The position numbers and the translations under genes are program-made. The notes below the pieces were generated by a model. It saw only the letters and a program-made list of their open reading frames with translations. It did not search any database and was not told the origin of the DNA. From JAQBQB01 sp963757185 (GTDB taxonomy: Bacteria; Gemmatimonadota; Gemmatimonadetes; Gemmatimonadales; Gemmatimonadaceae), in the NCBI GenBank assembly GCA_963757185.1, contig CAVWQI010000006.1, positions 1 through 64,000 on the forward strand: a DNA stretch of 64,000 nucleotides, in the 5' to 3' direction. The first letter of the stretch is position 1. Every line of letters starts with the position of its first letter. Shown here one piece after another: positions 36,461 through 47,345 of this stretch.

Positions 36461-38536
36461 TTACCAGATCCTGGCGCGCAGGTTGTCGGGCCGCACCATT
36501 GGATCGCCGTCTTTGCAGCCCCACGCGGCCTTGAACTCCGGCATGTTCGACAACGGTCCGTCGACGCGCCATTTGCCCGGCGAGTGAGCGTCGGTCTTGA
36601 TCTGATTCAGTTGCGCCTTCTCGGTCGATAGCCCACGCCAGATCTGCGCCCACGCCAGGAAGAAACGCTGCTCGGGTGTGAAGCCGTCGATCTTCGGGTG
36701 CGGCTTGCCAGCGATCGCCTTCTCCATCGCGTAGTACGCGACCGTCAGACCGCCAAGGTCGGCGATGTTCTCGCCCAGCGTCTGACGCCCGTTCACGTGC
36801 GACACGCTGTCAACGACGGTGTAGCCGTTGAACTGATCGACAACGAGCTGAGCGGCCGCCTTGTACTTGGCCGCGTCCTCCGGCGTCCACCAATCGCGAA
36901 GGTTTCCCTCCGCGTCGAACTGCCGCCCTGAATCATCGAAGCCATGCGTCATCTCGTGGCCGATCACCGCGCCGAGCGCGCCGTAGTTCACCGCGTCGTC
37001 GGCGTTGGGATCGAAGAACGGCGGCTGGAGGATGCCCGCCGGGAACTGGATCTGGTTCAGCGTCGAGCTGTATGACGCGTTCACCGTCGGCGGTGTCATG
37101 CTCCACTCGCTCCGATCCGGCGCCTTCCCCAGTCGCGTCCACGTACGAGCGGCGTTCCATTCGGCGACTGCCTGCTGGTTGCCGTAGTACGAGCCGGACT
37201 TGACGGAAAGCGTCGTGTAGTCGCGCCACGTGTCGGGGTACGCGACCTTGCGCAGGAACGCGTTCAGCTTGCCGACGGCCTGTTCCTTCGTCGCGCTGCT
37301 CATCCAATCAAGCCCGTTGATCCGGTCGCGCAGCGCCGACACGAGGTTGTCGACCATCTTGGCGGCGCGCGCCTTGGCCTCGGGCGAGAAGTTGCGCTTG
37401 ATCCAGTCCTGACCCACGGCCTCGCCGAGCGCGCCGTTCGTTCCGGCGGCGCACTGCTTGTTGCGGGCTTGCTGAACCTTCACGCCCGTCGAGAACTGCT
37501 GCCAGCGAAATGCCTCGTGGCGGAACGGCGCGCTGAGGGATCCCATGGCGCCATTGGTCACGTGCCAGCGCAGGTACGCCTTCCAATCGTCCACCGGCGT
37601 CGCCGCGATGAGCGAGTCGAGCGCCTTGAAGAAGCTCGGCGCGCGTACGTTGACGTCGCCCGCGTACGTCGTGTGGTGCTGCTGGAGGTAGCGGCTCCAG
37701 TTCAGGTGCGGCGTGGTCTGCTGAAAACTCGCGACGGTCATCTTGTGGTAAGTCGCGACGGGGTCGCGCATGTCCGCTTGCGGGATCGTGATCTTGGCGA
37801 TCGCGGTCTCGAGCGCGAAGATCGTCTTTGCGTCGGCGGCCGCCTGCGAGCTGCCCTCGCCGAGCAGCTCGAGCGACCGCGCGACGTGCGCGACGTACTC
37901 GGTGCGCGTGGAATCCGCGCGCGCGTCCGGGCGCACGTAGTCTTCGCGATTGAGCGTCAGACCGCCCTGGTTGGCGGAGAGAATGATGATCTTGCTGTTG
38001 CGAGGATCCGTTCCCGGACCGAGCGAGAAAGGAGCGATCCCTCCGCCGCCCCGGCCGCCTCCGCCCCCGCCCCCCCGTCCACCGGCCGTTCCGAAGAGCT
38101 TCACGATGTCGTCAGTGCTCTTCGCGGACGCGATCTGGTCGAGCGTCGGCTTGATCGGCTTGAACCCGGCCTTGTCCAGCGCGACCGTGTCCATGCACGC
38201 CAGGTAGAACGTGCCGACCTTGTAGTCGTTCGACCCGGACTTGGCCTCGCGATCGCTCACCAGGTTCGCGTCGTCGATCACGATCTTCTGGACGACCTCC
38301 TGGTTCTGGTCGGCCAGCATGCCGAAGCTGCCGAGGTTCGTCTTGTCGGGCGGGATCGTGTGCTTCTTGAGCCACGTCCCGTTGGCGAATTCATAGAAGT
38401 CGGCGCACGGTGCACAGGTCGTGTCGAGGTTCGCACGATCCAAAACGTGCGACGCGCCGCGCTGGGCGGCTGCACCCGACGAGACGACCACCGCCATCAG
38501 CGGTGCTGTCAGGGCAAGGCGGAAACGAACAAGCAT
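36461..38536 (-). CDS. M13 family (neprilysin/PepO-like) zinc metallopeptidase, secreted
   Basis: 691 residues from MLVRFRLALTAPLMAVVVSSGAAAQ, a signal peptide; upstream in-frame Met residues are not needed. The N-terminal M13 domain begins 'CAPCADFYEFANGTWLKKHTIPPDKT', the family signature. The catalytic domain has 'VNASYSSTLNQIQFPAGILQPPFFDP', the zinc site 'GAVIGHEMTHGFDDSGRQFDAEGN' (HExxH at about 527-531) and third ligand Glu in 'LGENIADLGGLTVAYYA' (about 586). The C-terminus 'DGPLSNMPEFKAAWGCKDGDPM', with 'CxxGDxM', is also canonical and the tail ends in ARIW. All catalytic residues are intact. A Gly-rich insert (GGRGGGGGGGRGGGG) interrupts the N-terminal domain. A periplasmic or extracellular oligopeptidase. 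Confidence 0.96.
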   Translation of the reverse strand: MLVRFRLALTAPLMAVVVSSGAAAQRGASHVLDRANLDTTCAPCADFYEFANGTWLKKHTIPPDKTNLGSFGMLADQNQEVVQKIVIDDANLVSDREAKSGSNDYKVGTFYLACMDTVALDKAGFKPIKPTLDQIASAKSTDDIVKLFGTAGGRGGGGGGGRGGGGIAPFSLGPGTDPRNSKIIILSANQGGLTLNREDYVRPDARADSTRTEYVAHVARSLELLGEGSSQAAADAKTIFALETAIAKITIPQADMRDPVATYHKMTVASFQQTTPHLNWSRYLQQHHTTYAGDVNVRAPSFFKALDSLIAATPVDDWKAYLRWHVTNGAMGSLSAPFRHEAFRWQQFSTGVKVQQARNKQCAAGTNGALGEAVGQDWIKRNFSPEAKARAAKMVDNLVSALRDRINGLDWMSSATKEQAVGKLNAFLRKVAYPDTWRDYTTLSVKSGSYYGNQQAVAEWNAARTWTRLGKAPDRSEWSMTPPTVNASYSSTLNQIQFPAGILQPPFFDPNADDAVNYGALGAVIGHEMTHGFDDSGRQFDAEGNLRDWWTPEDAAKYKAAAQLVVDQFNGYTVVDSVSHVNGRQTLGENIADLGGLTVAYYAMEKAIAGKPHPKIDGFTPEQRFFLAWAQIWRGLSTEKAQLNQIKTDAHSPGKWRVDGPLSNMPEFKAAWGCKDGDPMVRPDNLRARIW

Positions 38537-38615
38537 GGAATCCTCGGGGAGAGCGGACGAATCGGTGCCTTTCGTCCAACCTACGCGCGTGCACGGCCTG
38601 TTGCTGGCCCCACTC

Positions 38616-38668
38616 AACTACAACCGCTTCACCGCCGAGGCGCGGAGAACGCAGAGGACCGCGGCCGA
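38616..38668. repeat. Single arm of the intergenic palindrome family
   Basis: AACTACAACCGCTTCACCGCCGAGGCGCGGAGAACGCAGAGGACCGCGGCCGAG matches the left arm of the elements at 46841, 51020 and 56502 (AACTGCTTTACCGCAG..ACGCAGAGGACcGCcGCCGAG). No right arm is found in the 196-bp divergent gap, so this is a remnant or a solo arm. It lies between the M13 gene and the GTG-started DUF2252 gene. Confidence 0.6.
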
Positions 38669-38732
38669 GCCGCCGCGCAAAGCCCGAAGCCAGCCTCTCG
38701 ACACGGTACGGTCTAGGGAATCAACGTATCGC

Positions 38733-39953
38733 GTGCCCAAATCCAAACAGCCGGCCGTCCCCGCGCGAATCGCCGCGTTCAACGAGGGGCGCGATCCGCG
38801 GCGGTTGGAGCGGAAGTACCGCGCGATGCGGCTCGATCCGTTCGTGTTCTTCCGCGGTGCCGCGCACTTGTACTGGGAGGACTGGGGGGAGCGCGGCGGG
38901 CGCCTGCCGAAGAGTCCAACCGTGTGGGCCTGTGGCGATCTTCATCTCGAGAACTTCGGCAGCTACCTGGGAGACAACCGGCTCGTCTACTTCGACCTCA
39001 ACGATTTCGACGAGGCCGCCTTGGCGCCGGCGACCGCGGATCTCACTCGGCTACTGACGAGTCTGCGACTGGCGGGCGGCGCGCTGCGGCTCGACGCCCC
39101 AGAGACGGCCGAGCTGAGCGAGGGGCTGTTGGTGGCGTATTGCGACGCGCTCGCCTCGGGTAAAGCACGGTGGGTCGAGCGCGCGACGTCGCGCGGCATG
39201 GTCCGAGAGCTACTTCGAGGCGCGCGCGAACGAACCGCTCGGGCCCTTCTCGACCGGCGGACGGTCATCGAGGCCGGGCAGCGTCGCTTGCTGATCGACG
39301 GCCTGCGCGCCGAAGCGCTGGCGCCGCGAGAGCGCGCCGCGGTGACGCAGCGTCTGGCCGAATTCGTGGAGTCCGTGGCCAAGACCGACGACCAGGCGAA
39401 GTTCTATCGCTTGATCGACGTCGCCGCGCGCATCGCGGGTACGGGAAGCCTCGGCGTGCGCCGATATGTGGCCCTCGTGCGCGGCCACGGCGGCGAGGAC
39501 GGCCGCGTCTTGCTGGACATCAAGCAGGCCCGCCGCTCGGCGATGGCTCCGTACGTCGGCATACCGCAGCCGGTGTGGAAATCAGAGGCGCACCGAGTGG
39601 TCGAGATCCAGTGGCGCATGCAGGCGATCTCGCCGGCCTTGCTCGCTCCGGTGAGCTTCGGCCGAAGCTCTTACGTGCTGCGCGAGCTCCAGCCGGTGGA
39701 AGACCGTCTCGCGCTGGCGCACTGGGACGGCAAGCTGTCGCGCCTGCGAAGGGTGGTCGTGACGATGGGTGAATCGCTCGCGTGGGCACAGCTCCGATCG
39801 GCGTCCCGGCAAGGCTCGGCTGACATCGATGCGCTCATCAAGTTCGGACGCGGGCATGCGTGGCGCGAGCCGGTGCTCGAGTTCGCGCGACTTTACGCCG
39901 GCAAGACGGTGCGCTACTGGCGCGAGTTCAAGCGATCGCCGCCCGGACGTTAG
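38733..39953 (+). CDS. DUF2252 family protein (kinase-like fold)
   Basis: 406 residues from GTG 38733 (VPKSKQPAVPARIAAFNEGRDPRRLERKYRAM). The upstream part of the open frame overlaps a repeat arm and the divergent gene's leader, so it is excluded. The DUF2252 hallmarks are present: 'MRLDPFVFFRGAAHLYWEDW', 'VWACGDLHLENFGSYLGDNRLVYFDLNDFDEAALAPATADLTRL' (kinase-like HLEN and DFDE motifs), 'GRVLLDIKQARRSAM', and 'RVVEIQWRMQAISPALLAP'. The family resembles aminoglycoside-phosphotransferase/kinase folds, but its substrate is not established. Cytoplasmic, no signal. The terminator hairpin follows at 39966. Confidence 0.88.
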   Translation: MPKSKQPAVPARIAAFNEGRDPRRLERKYRAMRLDPFVFFRGAAHLYWEDWGERGGRLPKSPTVWACGDLHLENFGSYLGDNRLVYFDLNDFDEAALAPATADLTRLLTSLRLAGGALRLDAPETAELSEGLLVAYCDALASGKARWVERATSRGMVRELLRGARERTARALLDRRTVIEAGQRRLLIDGLRAEALAPRERAAVTQRLAEFVESVAKTDDQAKFYRLIDVAARIAGTGSLGVRRYVALVRGHGGEDGRVLLDIKQARRSAMAPYVGIPQPVWKSEAHRVVEIQWRMQAISPALLAPVSFGRSSYVLRELQPVEDRLALAHWDGKLSRLRRVVVTMGESLAWAQLRSASRQGSADIDALIKFGRGHAWREPVLEFARLYAGKTVRYWREFKRSPPGR

Positions 39954-39965
39954 TCGACAAGCTGG

Positions 39966-39993
39966 GAGGGCCGAGGCAATCGCCTCGGCCCTC
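39966..39993. terminator. 12-bp perfect hairpin between convergent genes
   Basis: GAGGGCCGAGGC, loop AATC, GCCTCGGCCCTC. It lies 12 bases after the DUF2252 stop and 39 bases from the end of the convergent lipoprotein gene. Very stable but without a clear T-tract. Confidence 0.75.
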
Positions 39994-40031
39994 GATGGAA
40001 ACAAGACGTGCACGGATCCACGAGGCGTTTC

Positions 40032-40577
40032 TTAGACCGGGGGCGGGGGCGGGGAGGTCAAGAAATCTCCGCTGAGCTCGGCTGTCGCTTGGCATTTAGC
40101 GCCGCTCGGGTCGGTTAATGTGCCCGTGACCTCGGCGCTGAACCCTTCCGAACTAATGTCGAGGAAGTTGGTGCCCTGAATCGTAAACGAGTTGTTGGAA
40201 ACGTCGGACACGGTTCCGTGCGTGATGATCTTGCCGTTCTGAATGTCGTGGAGGTCGATGTTGCCACTCGAGTTCCCAGTCAGGTTCAGGTGAACGACCT
40301 GGTTGGTGCTGCCGTTTGCCTGGAGGTAGCTCCACGTAAAGTTCAGGGAGAAATCGTGGTTGCACGGGATCGCGGGCTGCGCGCTCGCTACGACATCGCT
40401 GCTGAAGCCGACGCTCAGATCTCCTGAACCATCGGCGCCGCTGAGTGGAGGCGGCGGCGGGTCGCCGGGCGAATGTGAGGCCGCGCCGGCGCTGGCACGC
40501 AGCGGAGCCGTCGTGTTCGAGTCCGAGCATGCGGCTACGAACGCAACGAGGCCGACAACCGCGAGGAATCGTTTCAT
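40032..40577 (-). CDS. Small secreted lipoprotein, unknown function
   Basis: 181 residues. MKRFLAVVGLVAFVAAC is a classical lipoprotein signal; Cys17 is the predicted lipid anchor. AGGAG lies just upstream of the ATG. A Pro/Ser-rich spacer (GDPPPPPLSG) is followed by a compact beta-rich domain, 'CNHDFSLNFTWSYLQANGSTNQVVHLNLTGNSSGNIDLHDIQNGKIITHGTVSDVSNNSFTIQGTNFLDISSEGFSAEVTGTLTDPSGAKCQATAELSGDF', with two Cys that could pair, and a Pro-rich tail. I do not recognise the family. It lies directly downstream of the kinase gene on the same strand (58-bp gap), so it may be co-transcribed with it. Confidence 0.75.
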   Translation of the reverse strand: MKRFLAVVGLVAFVAACSDSNTTAPLRASAGAASHSPGDPPPPPLSGADGSGDLSVGFSSDVVASAQPAIPCNHDFSLNFTWSYLQANGSTNQVVHLNLTGNSSGNIDLHDIQNGKIITHGTVSDVSNNSFTIQGTNFLDISSEGFSAEVTGTLTDPSGAKCQATAELSGDFLTSPPPPPV

Positions 40578-40635
40578 GGAGAACTCCTCTTTGTCGATGG
40601 TACCGGCGGATCGCGCCGGCGGCGAACGGAGACGA

Positions 40636-43617
<2,982 letters not shown>

Positions 43618-43781
43618 AGACAAACGCAAGCGTGAGAGCCAGCGCGGCGTCGTGGGAGATCCCGCGCATTGTGCCCGCGGTCACCGTTCCTCTACAGCCG
43701 TATCACGGACACGGCGGCCGTGAACCGACACGTCGCGACCAACGGGCTCGGCCGTTGGCACGACCGGCCCTCTTGCCCCTC

Positions 43782-43802
43782 ACATCTTGACAGTCAAGAT
43801 GT
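43782..43802. promoter_or_regulatory. PadR-type operator overlapping a -35 box
   Basis: ACATCTTGAC-A-GTCAAGATGT is a perfect 21-bp palindrome with one central base, 38 bases upstream of the padR-like ATG. It contains TTGACA (43787-43792), a consensus -35 hexamer, so a bound repressor would block RNA polymerase. It is the expected form of a PadR autoregulatory site. Confidence 0.8.
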
Positions 43803-43840
43803 AGCGCCGCATCGTGCCCGGTACGCAAACCGGACCACAC

Positions 43841-44176
43841 ATGGACGAGCCGAACACCGACGTCATTCAGGGCACCCTCGACCTCCTGATCCTGAAGACG
43901 CTCAGCCTCCAACCGATGCACGGTTTCGGCATCGCTCGCCGCGTCGAGGACATTTCCCGCGGCGTGTTCAAGGTGAACCCTGGCTCGCTGCTCGTCGCGT
44001 TGCAGCGGCTCGAGCGGCAGGGGTGGCTCGACGCCGAATGGCGACAGACGGAGAATTCGCGCCGCGCCAAGTTTTACGCGCTCACGCGCGCCGGACGCAA
44101 ACAGCTCGACGTCGAGACGGCGGATTGGCGCCGCCGCGTGAACGCGGTTGCGCGCCTCTTGAGTGCGGAGGGTTGA
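43841..44176 (+). CDS. PadR family transcriptional regulator
   Basis: 111 residues from MDEPNTDVIQGTLDLLILKTLSL. The frame extends 9 codons upstream, but the Met at 43841 fits the family N-terminus. PadR winged helix: 'MHGFGIARRVEDISRGVFKVNPGSLLVALQRLERQGWLDAEWRQTENSRRAKFYALTRAGRKQLDVETADWRRRVNAVARLL'. This is the short PadR type (helix-turn-helix, wing, one dimerisation helix), paired in Acidobacteria and Gemmatimonadota with ADOP permeases. It should repress itself and the permease gene two bases downstream through the palindrome at 43782-43802. Confidence 0.95.
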   Translation: MDEPNTDVIQGTLDLLILKTLSLQPMHGFGIARRVEDISRGVFKVNPGSLLVALQRLERQGWLDAEWRQTENSRRAKFYALTRAGRKQLDVETADWRRRVNAVARLLSAEG

Positions 44177-44178
44177 CC

Positions 44179-46824
44179 GTGTCTCTCTGGCGACAATTGT
44201 CCCGCGGTCTGCGCGCGGTCACGAATCGACGCGCCGCCGATGCCGAATTGAACGACGAGGTCCTCGACTATCTGGATCGCAGCGCGAACGCGAACGTCGC
44301 GCGCGGCATGACACGCAGCGCCGCGTATCGCGCCGCGCGCGTCGAGCTCGGAAATCCGACCGTCGCGCGAGAGCGCGTGCGCGACGCCGGATGGGAGAGC
44401 TCCCTCGAGACGCTGATCGTCGACGTCCGATACGGGCTCCGGCGGCTTCGCTCGAATCCCGGATTTACCGCGGTCAGCGCGATCACGCTGGCGCTCGGCA
44501 TCGGGGCGACGACGGTCATCTTCAGCGCGATCAATCCGATTCTCTTCAAGCCGCTTCCCTACCCGCAGGCCGAGCGCGTCCTCATGGTCTCGGACGTCGG
44601 CAACGACGGGACGCCGATGGCCGTCACCTTCGGGACGTATCGCGAGATTCTCCTGCGGAATCATTCGTTCGACGCGCTCGCGCCGTTCAAGGCGTGGCAA
44701 CCGACGGTCGAAGGTGGCGCCGAACCGGAGCGATTGAGCGGACAGGCCGTGGGCGCGGACTACTTCCACGCTCTGGGCGTGGCTCCCGCTCGCGGCCGCG
44801 ACTTCACCACGGCCGACGATCGCGACGGCGGACCGCGAGTCGCAATCGTGAGCGACGCACTCTGGCACCGGCGCTTCGGCGGGGATCCCGCCATCGTCGG
44901 CCGCAGCGTGACGCTCGACGACGATCCGTACGTGGTCATCGGCGTCATGCCGCCGACGTTCGAGAACGTTCCGGCGGCGAATGCCGACATCTGGAGGCCG
45001 CTCCAATACAGCACCGCGTTCACGCCCGAGTCGCGCGAATGGGGACATCACCTGCGTCTGGTCGGGCGCGTTCGCTCCGGCGTCGATCTCACGTCGGCCC
45101 GCGCGGACCTCTCCGCCATCGCGCGGACGCCGCGCGCCGACCTGCCTCGCGTTCCGTGGGCGTCGCTCAAGGCCGGACTCGTCGTCACGTCGCTCCAAGC
45201 GGATGTCGCGCGTGAAATCCGACCGGCGATGCTCGCGGTGTTCGCGGCCGCGCTCGTGCTGCTCGCCATCGCCTGCGTCAACGTCACCAACCTTCTTCTC
45301 GCCCGCGGCGTGCAGCGCCGCGGCGAGTTTGCGCTGCGCGCCGCACTCGGCGCCGGCCGCACGCGCCTCGTACGGCAGCTCGTCACGGAGAGCGTGATCT
45401 TGTCGCTCTTCGGCGGAGGACTGGGGATGCTCGTCGCCGTTGTGGGGATGCGCGCGTTCGTCGCGACGAGCCCAACGGGGTTGCCGCGTCTCGCGTCGAT
45501 TCACGTCGACGCGATTGCGCTCCTGTTCGCGCTCGTGGTGACGAGCCTCATCGGCCTCGCCGTCGGCGTGTTGCCGGCGATTCACGCGTCGCGTGAGGAT
45601 CTGCAAGCCGGACTGCAGGAGACGTCGCGCCGCTCGGCCGGCGAGCATCACGTCACGCGCCGAGCGCTCGTCGTCGCCGAGGTGGCGCTCTCGCTCGTGT
45701 TGCTCGTGAGCGCGGGCCTGTTGCTGCGAAGCCTTCAGCGCGTATTTGCCGTCGATGTCGGCTTCGATCCGTCGCATCTCGTCACCATGCAGGTCCAACT
45801 CACCGGCCATCGCTTCGACCAGGACGCGGTCAAGGCGCGGTTTCTCGACGACGCGCTCGCCGCCGTACGGCGCGTTCCGGGAGTGAGTGCGGCGGCGTTC
45901 ACGCAGCAGCTGCCGCTGAGCGGCGACTTCGACGTGTACGGTGTGCATCTCGAGCGCACGCACGATCCGAAGAACGACGGCGCAGCGCTCCGCTACGCGG
46001 TGACGCCCGACTATTTCATCGCGATGCGCATTCCGCTCTTGCGCGGACGCTACCTCGACTCGCACGACGTCGCCGGTGCGCCGCGCTCGGTCGTGATCAA
46101 CGAGAGCTTCGCGCGCGCCGAGTTCGGCAAGGACGATCCAATCGGGCAGCGTCTCAAGGCGGGCCCCGACGACGGACAGTGGTACACGATCGTCGGCGTG
46201 GTCGGCGACGTGAAACAAGAGATCGACGCGCTGGACAGCCGCTTCGCCGTCTACGTCGCGCCGTCGCAGTGGCACTGGGTGGACAACCTCGTCTCGCTCG
46301 TCGTCAGTACGCGAGGCCAACCGGCCGACCTTGCGTCGCGGGTGCGAAGCGCGATCTGGTCGATTGACAGGGACCAACCGATCGTCCGAGTGGCGACGAT
46401 GTCCGCGCTCGTTTCGACCGCCACGGCGGGTCGGCGATTCGCGCTCGTGCTGTTCGAGATGTTCGGCGCCGCGGCGCTCATTCTGGCCGCGGTCGGCATC
46501 TACGGCGTGCTCTCGGGAAGCGTCACCGAGAGGATTCGCGAAATTGGCGTGCGATCGGCGATGGGCGCGTCGCCGCGCGACATCCTCGCGCTCATCCTCG
46601 GCCAAGGGATGAAGCTCACGACCGTCGGCGCACTGATCGGCGTCATCGGCGCCGCCGCGGCGACGCGCGGTCTCGTGACGATGCTCTTCGGCGTCACGCG
46701 CCTCGACCCGACGACCTATGTGGGGGTGATCGTGTTGCTCTTCGGAGTCTCGGCGATCGCGTGCTGGATGCCGGCGTGGCGAGCCGCGCGTGTCGATCCG
46801 TCGATAACGCTGCGTTCCGAGTAA
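44179..46824 (+). CDS. ADOP family ABC permease (MacB/FtsX-like)
   Basis: 881 residues from GTG 44179 (VSLWRQLSRGLRAVTNRRAADAEL), two bases after the padR stop, with GGAGGG just upstream. The N-terminal helical segment typical of ADOP ('DAELNDEVLDYLDRSANANVARGMTRSAAYRAARVELG') is followed by two MacB-like periplasmic core domains and two FtsX membrane units. Unit 1: 'YGLRRLRSNPGFTAVSAITLALGIGATTVIFSAINPILFKPLPYPQ' ... 'VNVTNLLLARGVQRRGEFALRAALGAGRTRLVRQLVTES'. Unit 2: 'ALILAAVGIYGVLSGSVTERIREIGVRSAMGASPRDIL' and a C-terminal 'PAWRAARVDPSITLRSE'. No ATPase is encoded alongside, as usual for ADOPs. Substrate unknown; family members are linked to efflux or lipoprotein handling. Intact. Confidence 0.95.
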   Translation: MSLWRQLSRGLRAVTNRRAADAELNDEVLDYLDRSANANVARGMTRSAAYRAARVELGNPTVARERVRDAGWESSLETLIVDVRYGLRRLRSNPGFTAVSAITLALGIGATTVIFSAINPILFKPLPYPQAERVLMVSDVGNDGTPMAVTFGTYREILLRNHSFDALAPFKAWQPTVEGGAEPERLSGQAVGADYFHALGVAPARGRDFTTADDRDGGPRVAIVSDALWHRRFGGDPAIVGRSVTLDDDPYVVIGVMPPTFENVPAANADIWRPLQYSTAFTPESREWGHHLRLVGRVRSGVDLTSARADLSAIARTPRADLPRVPWASLKAGLVVTSLQADVAREIRPAMLAVFAAALVLLAIACVNVTNLLLARGVQRRGEFALRAALGAGRTRLVRQLVTESVILSLFGGGLGMLVAVVGMRAFVATSPTGLPRLASIHVDAIALLFALVVTSLIGLAVGVLPAIHASREDLQAGLQETSRRSAGEHHVTRRALVVAEVALSLVLLVSAGLLLRSLQRVFAVDVGFDPSHLVTMQVQLTGHRFDQDAVKARFLDDALAAVRRVPGVSAAAFTQQLPLSGDFDVYGVHLERTHDPKNDGAALRYAVTPDYFIAMRIPLLRGRYLDSHDVAGAPRSVVINESFARAEFGKDDPIGQRLKAGPDDGQWYTIVGVVGDVKQEIDALDSRFAVYVAPSQWHWVDNLVSLVVSTRGQPADLASRVRSAIWSIDRDQPIVRVATMSALVSTATAGRRFALVLFEMFGAAALILAAVGIYGVLSGSVTERIREIGVRSAMGASPRDILALILGQGMKLTTVGALIGVIGAAAATRGLVTMLFGVTRLDPTTYVGVIVLLFGVSAIACWMPAWRAARVDPSITLRSE

Positions 46825-46840
46825 GACACTCCCTGCAACG

Positions 46841-47119
46841 ACAACTGCAACGACAACTGCTTTGACGCAGGGGACGCCGAGGACGCAGAGTCGCAGAGGA
46901 CTGCCGCGGAGCTGACGTTCATCGCGCAACGAGCCTGATTTTTTTGGGACTACCGCTCGGGAAGCCAATCACTCCATGGGCGCCGCGTCGCCCCATCGAG
47001 GCATCCTGAGCGGCTTTCACAAAAACATCCGGCTCGTTGCGCGATGGAGTTCGCCCTCGCGGCAGTCCTCTGCGCCTCTGCGTCCTCTGCGCGCTCTGCG
47101 TCAAAGCTGTTGCAGTTGT
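46841..47119. repeat. Long intergenic palindromic element, full copy
   Basis: Left arm ACAACTGC...GCTTTGACGCAGgggacgccGAGGACGCAGAG..GCAGAGGACTGCCGCG (from 46841) and CATCGCGCAACGAGCC (to about 46937) are matched in reverse complement by the stretch from GGCTCGTTGCGCGATG (about 47031) through CGCGGCAGTCCTCTGCG to GCAGTTGT (47119). Inner parts also pair: GATTTTTTTGGGACTACCGCTCGG against CTGAGCGGCTTTCACAAAAACATC, with ATGGGCG/CGCCCCAT at the centre. It carries no open frame of its own. It accounts for the first half of a 521-bp gap; 47120-47345 is an otherwise featureless leader of the next gene. Confidence 0.8.
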
Positions 47120-47345
47120 GTTTGGCCGAGCCCACACGAGATCGCGGGCGCGTCCTAAGGGGACCCGTACGGTTTCCGTGAGACACGCTCAAGATGCGCA
47201 AACCGCAAGGCGCCTCGCCGTGTCAAACGATTCGATCTCGAAACCGGTACGCCTCGTAGGCAGTAATGCGTGGTGGAACCGACGCGCTGTTTGGCTAAGC
47301 CAATTCGCTCACGGTCTCTCCCCTCCTTCCTCGCGGCCGCCTGCA

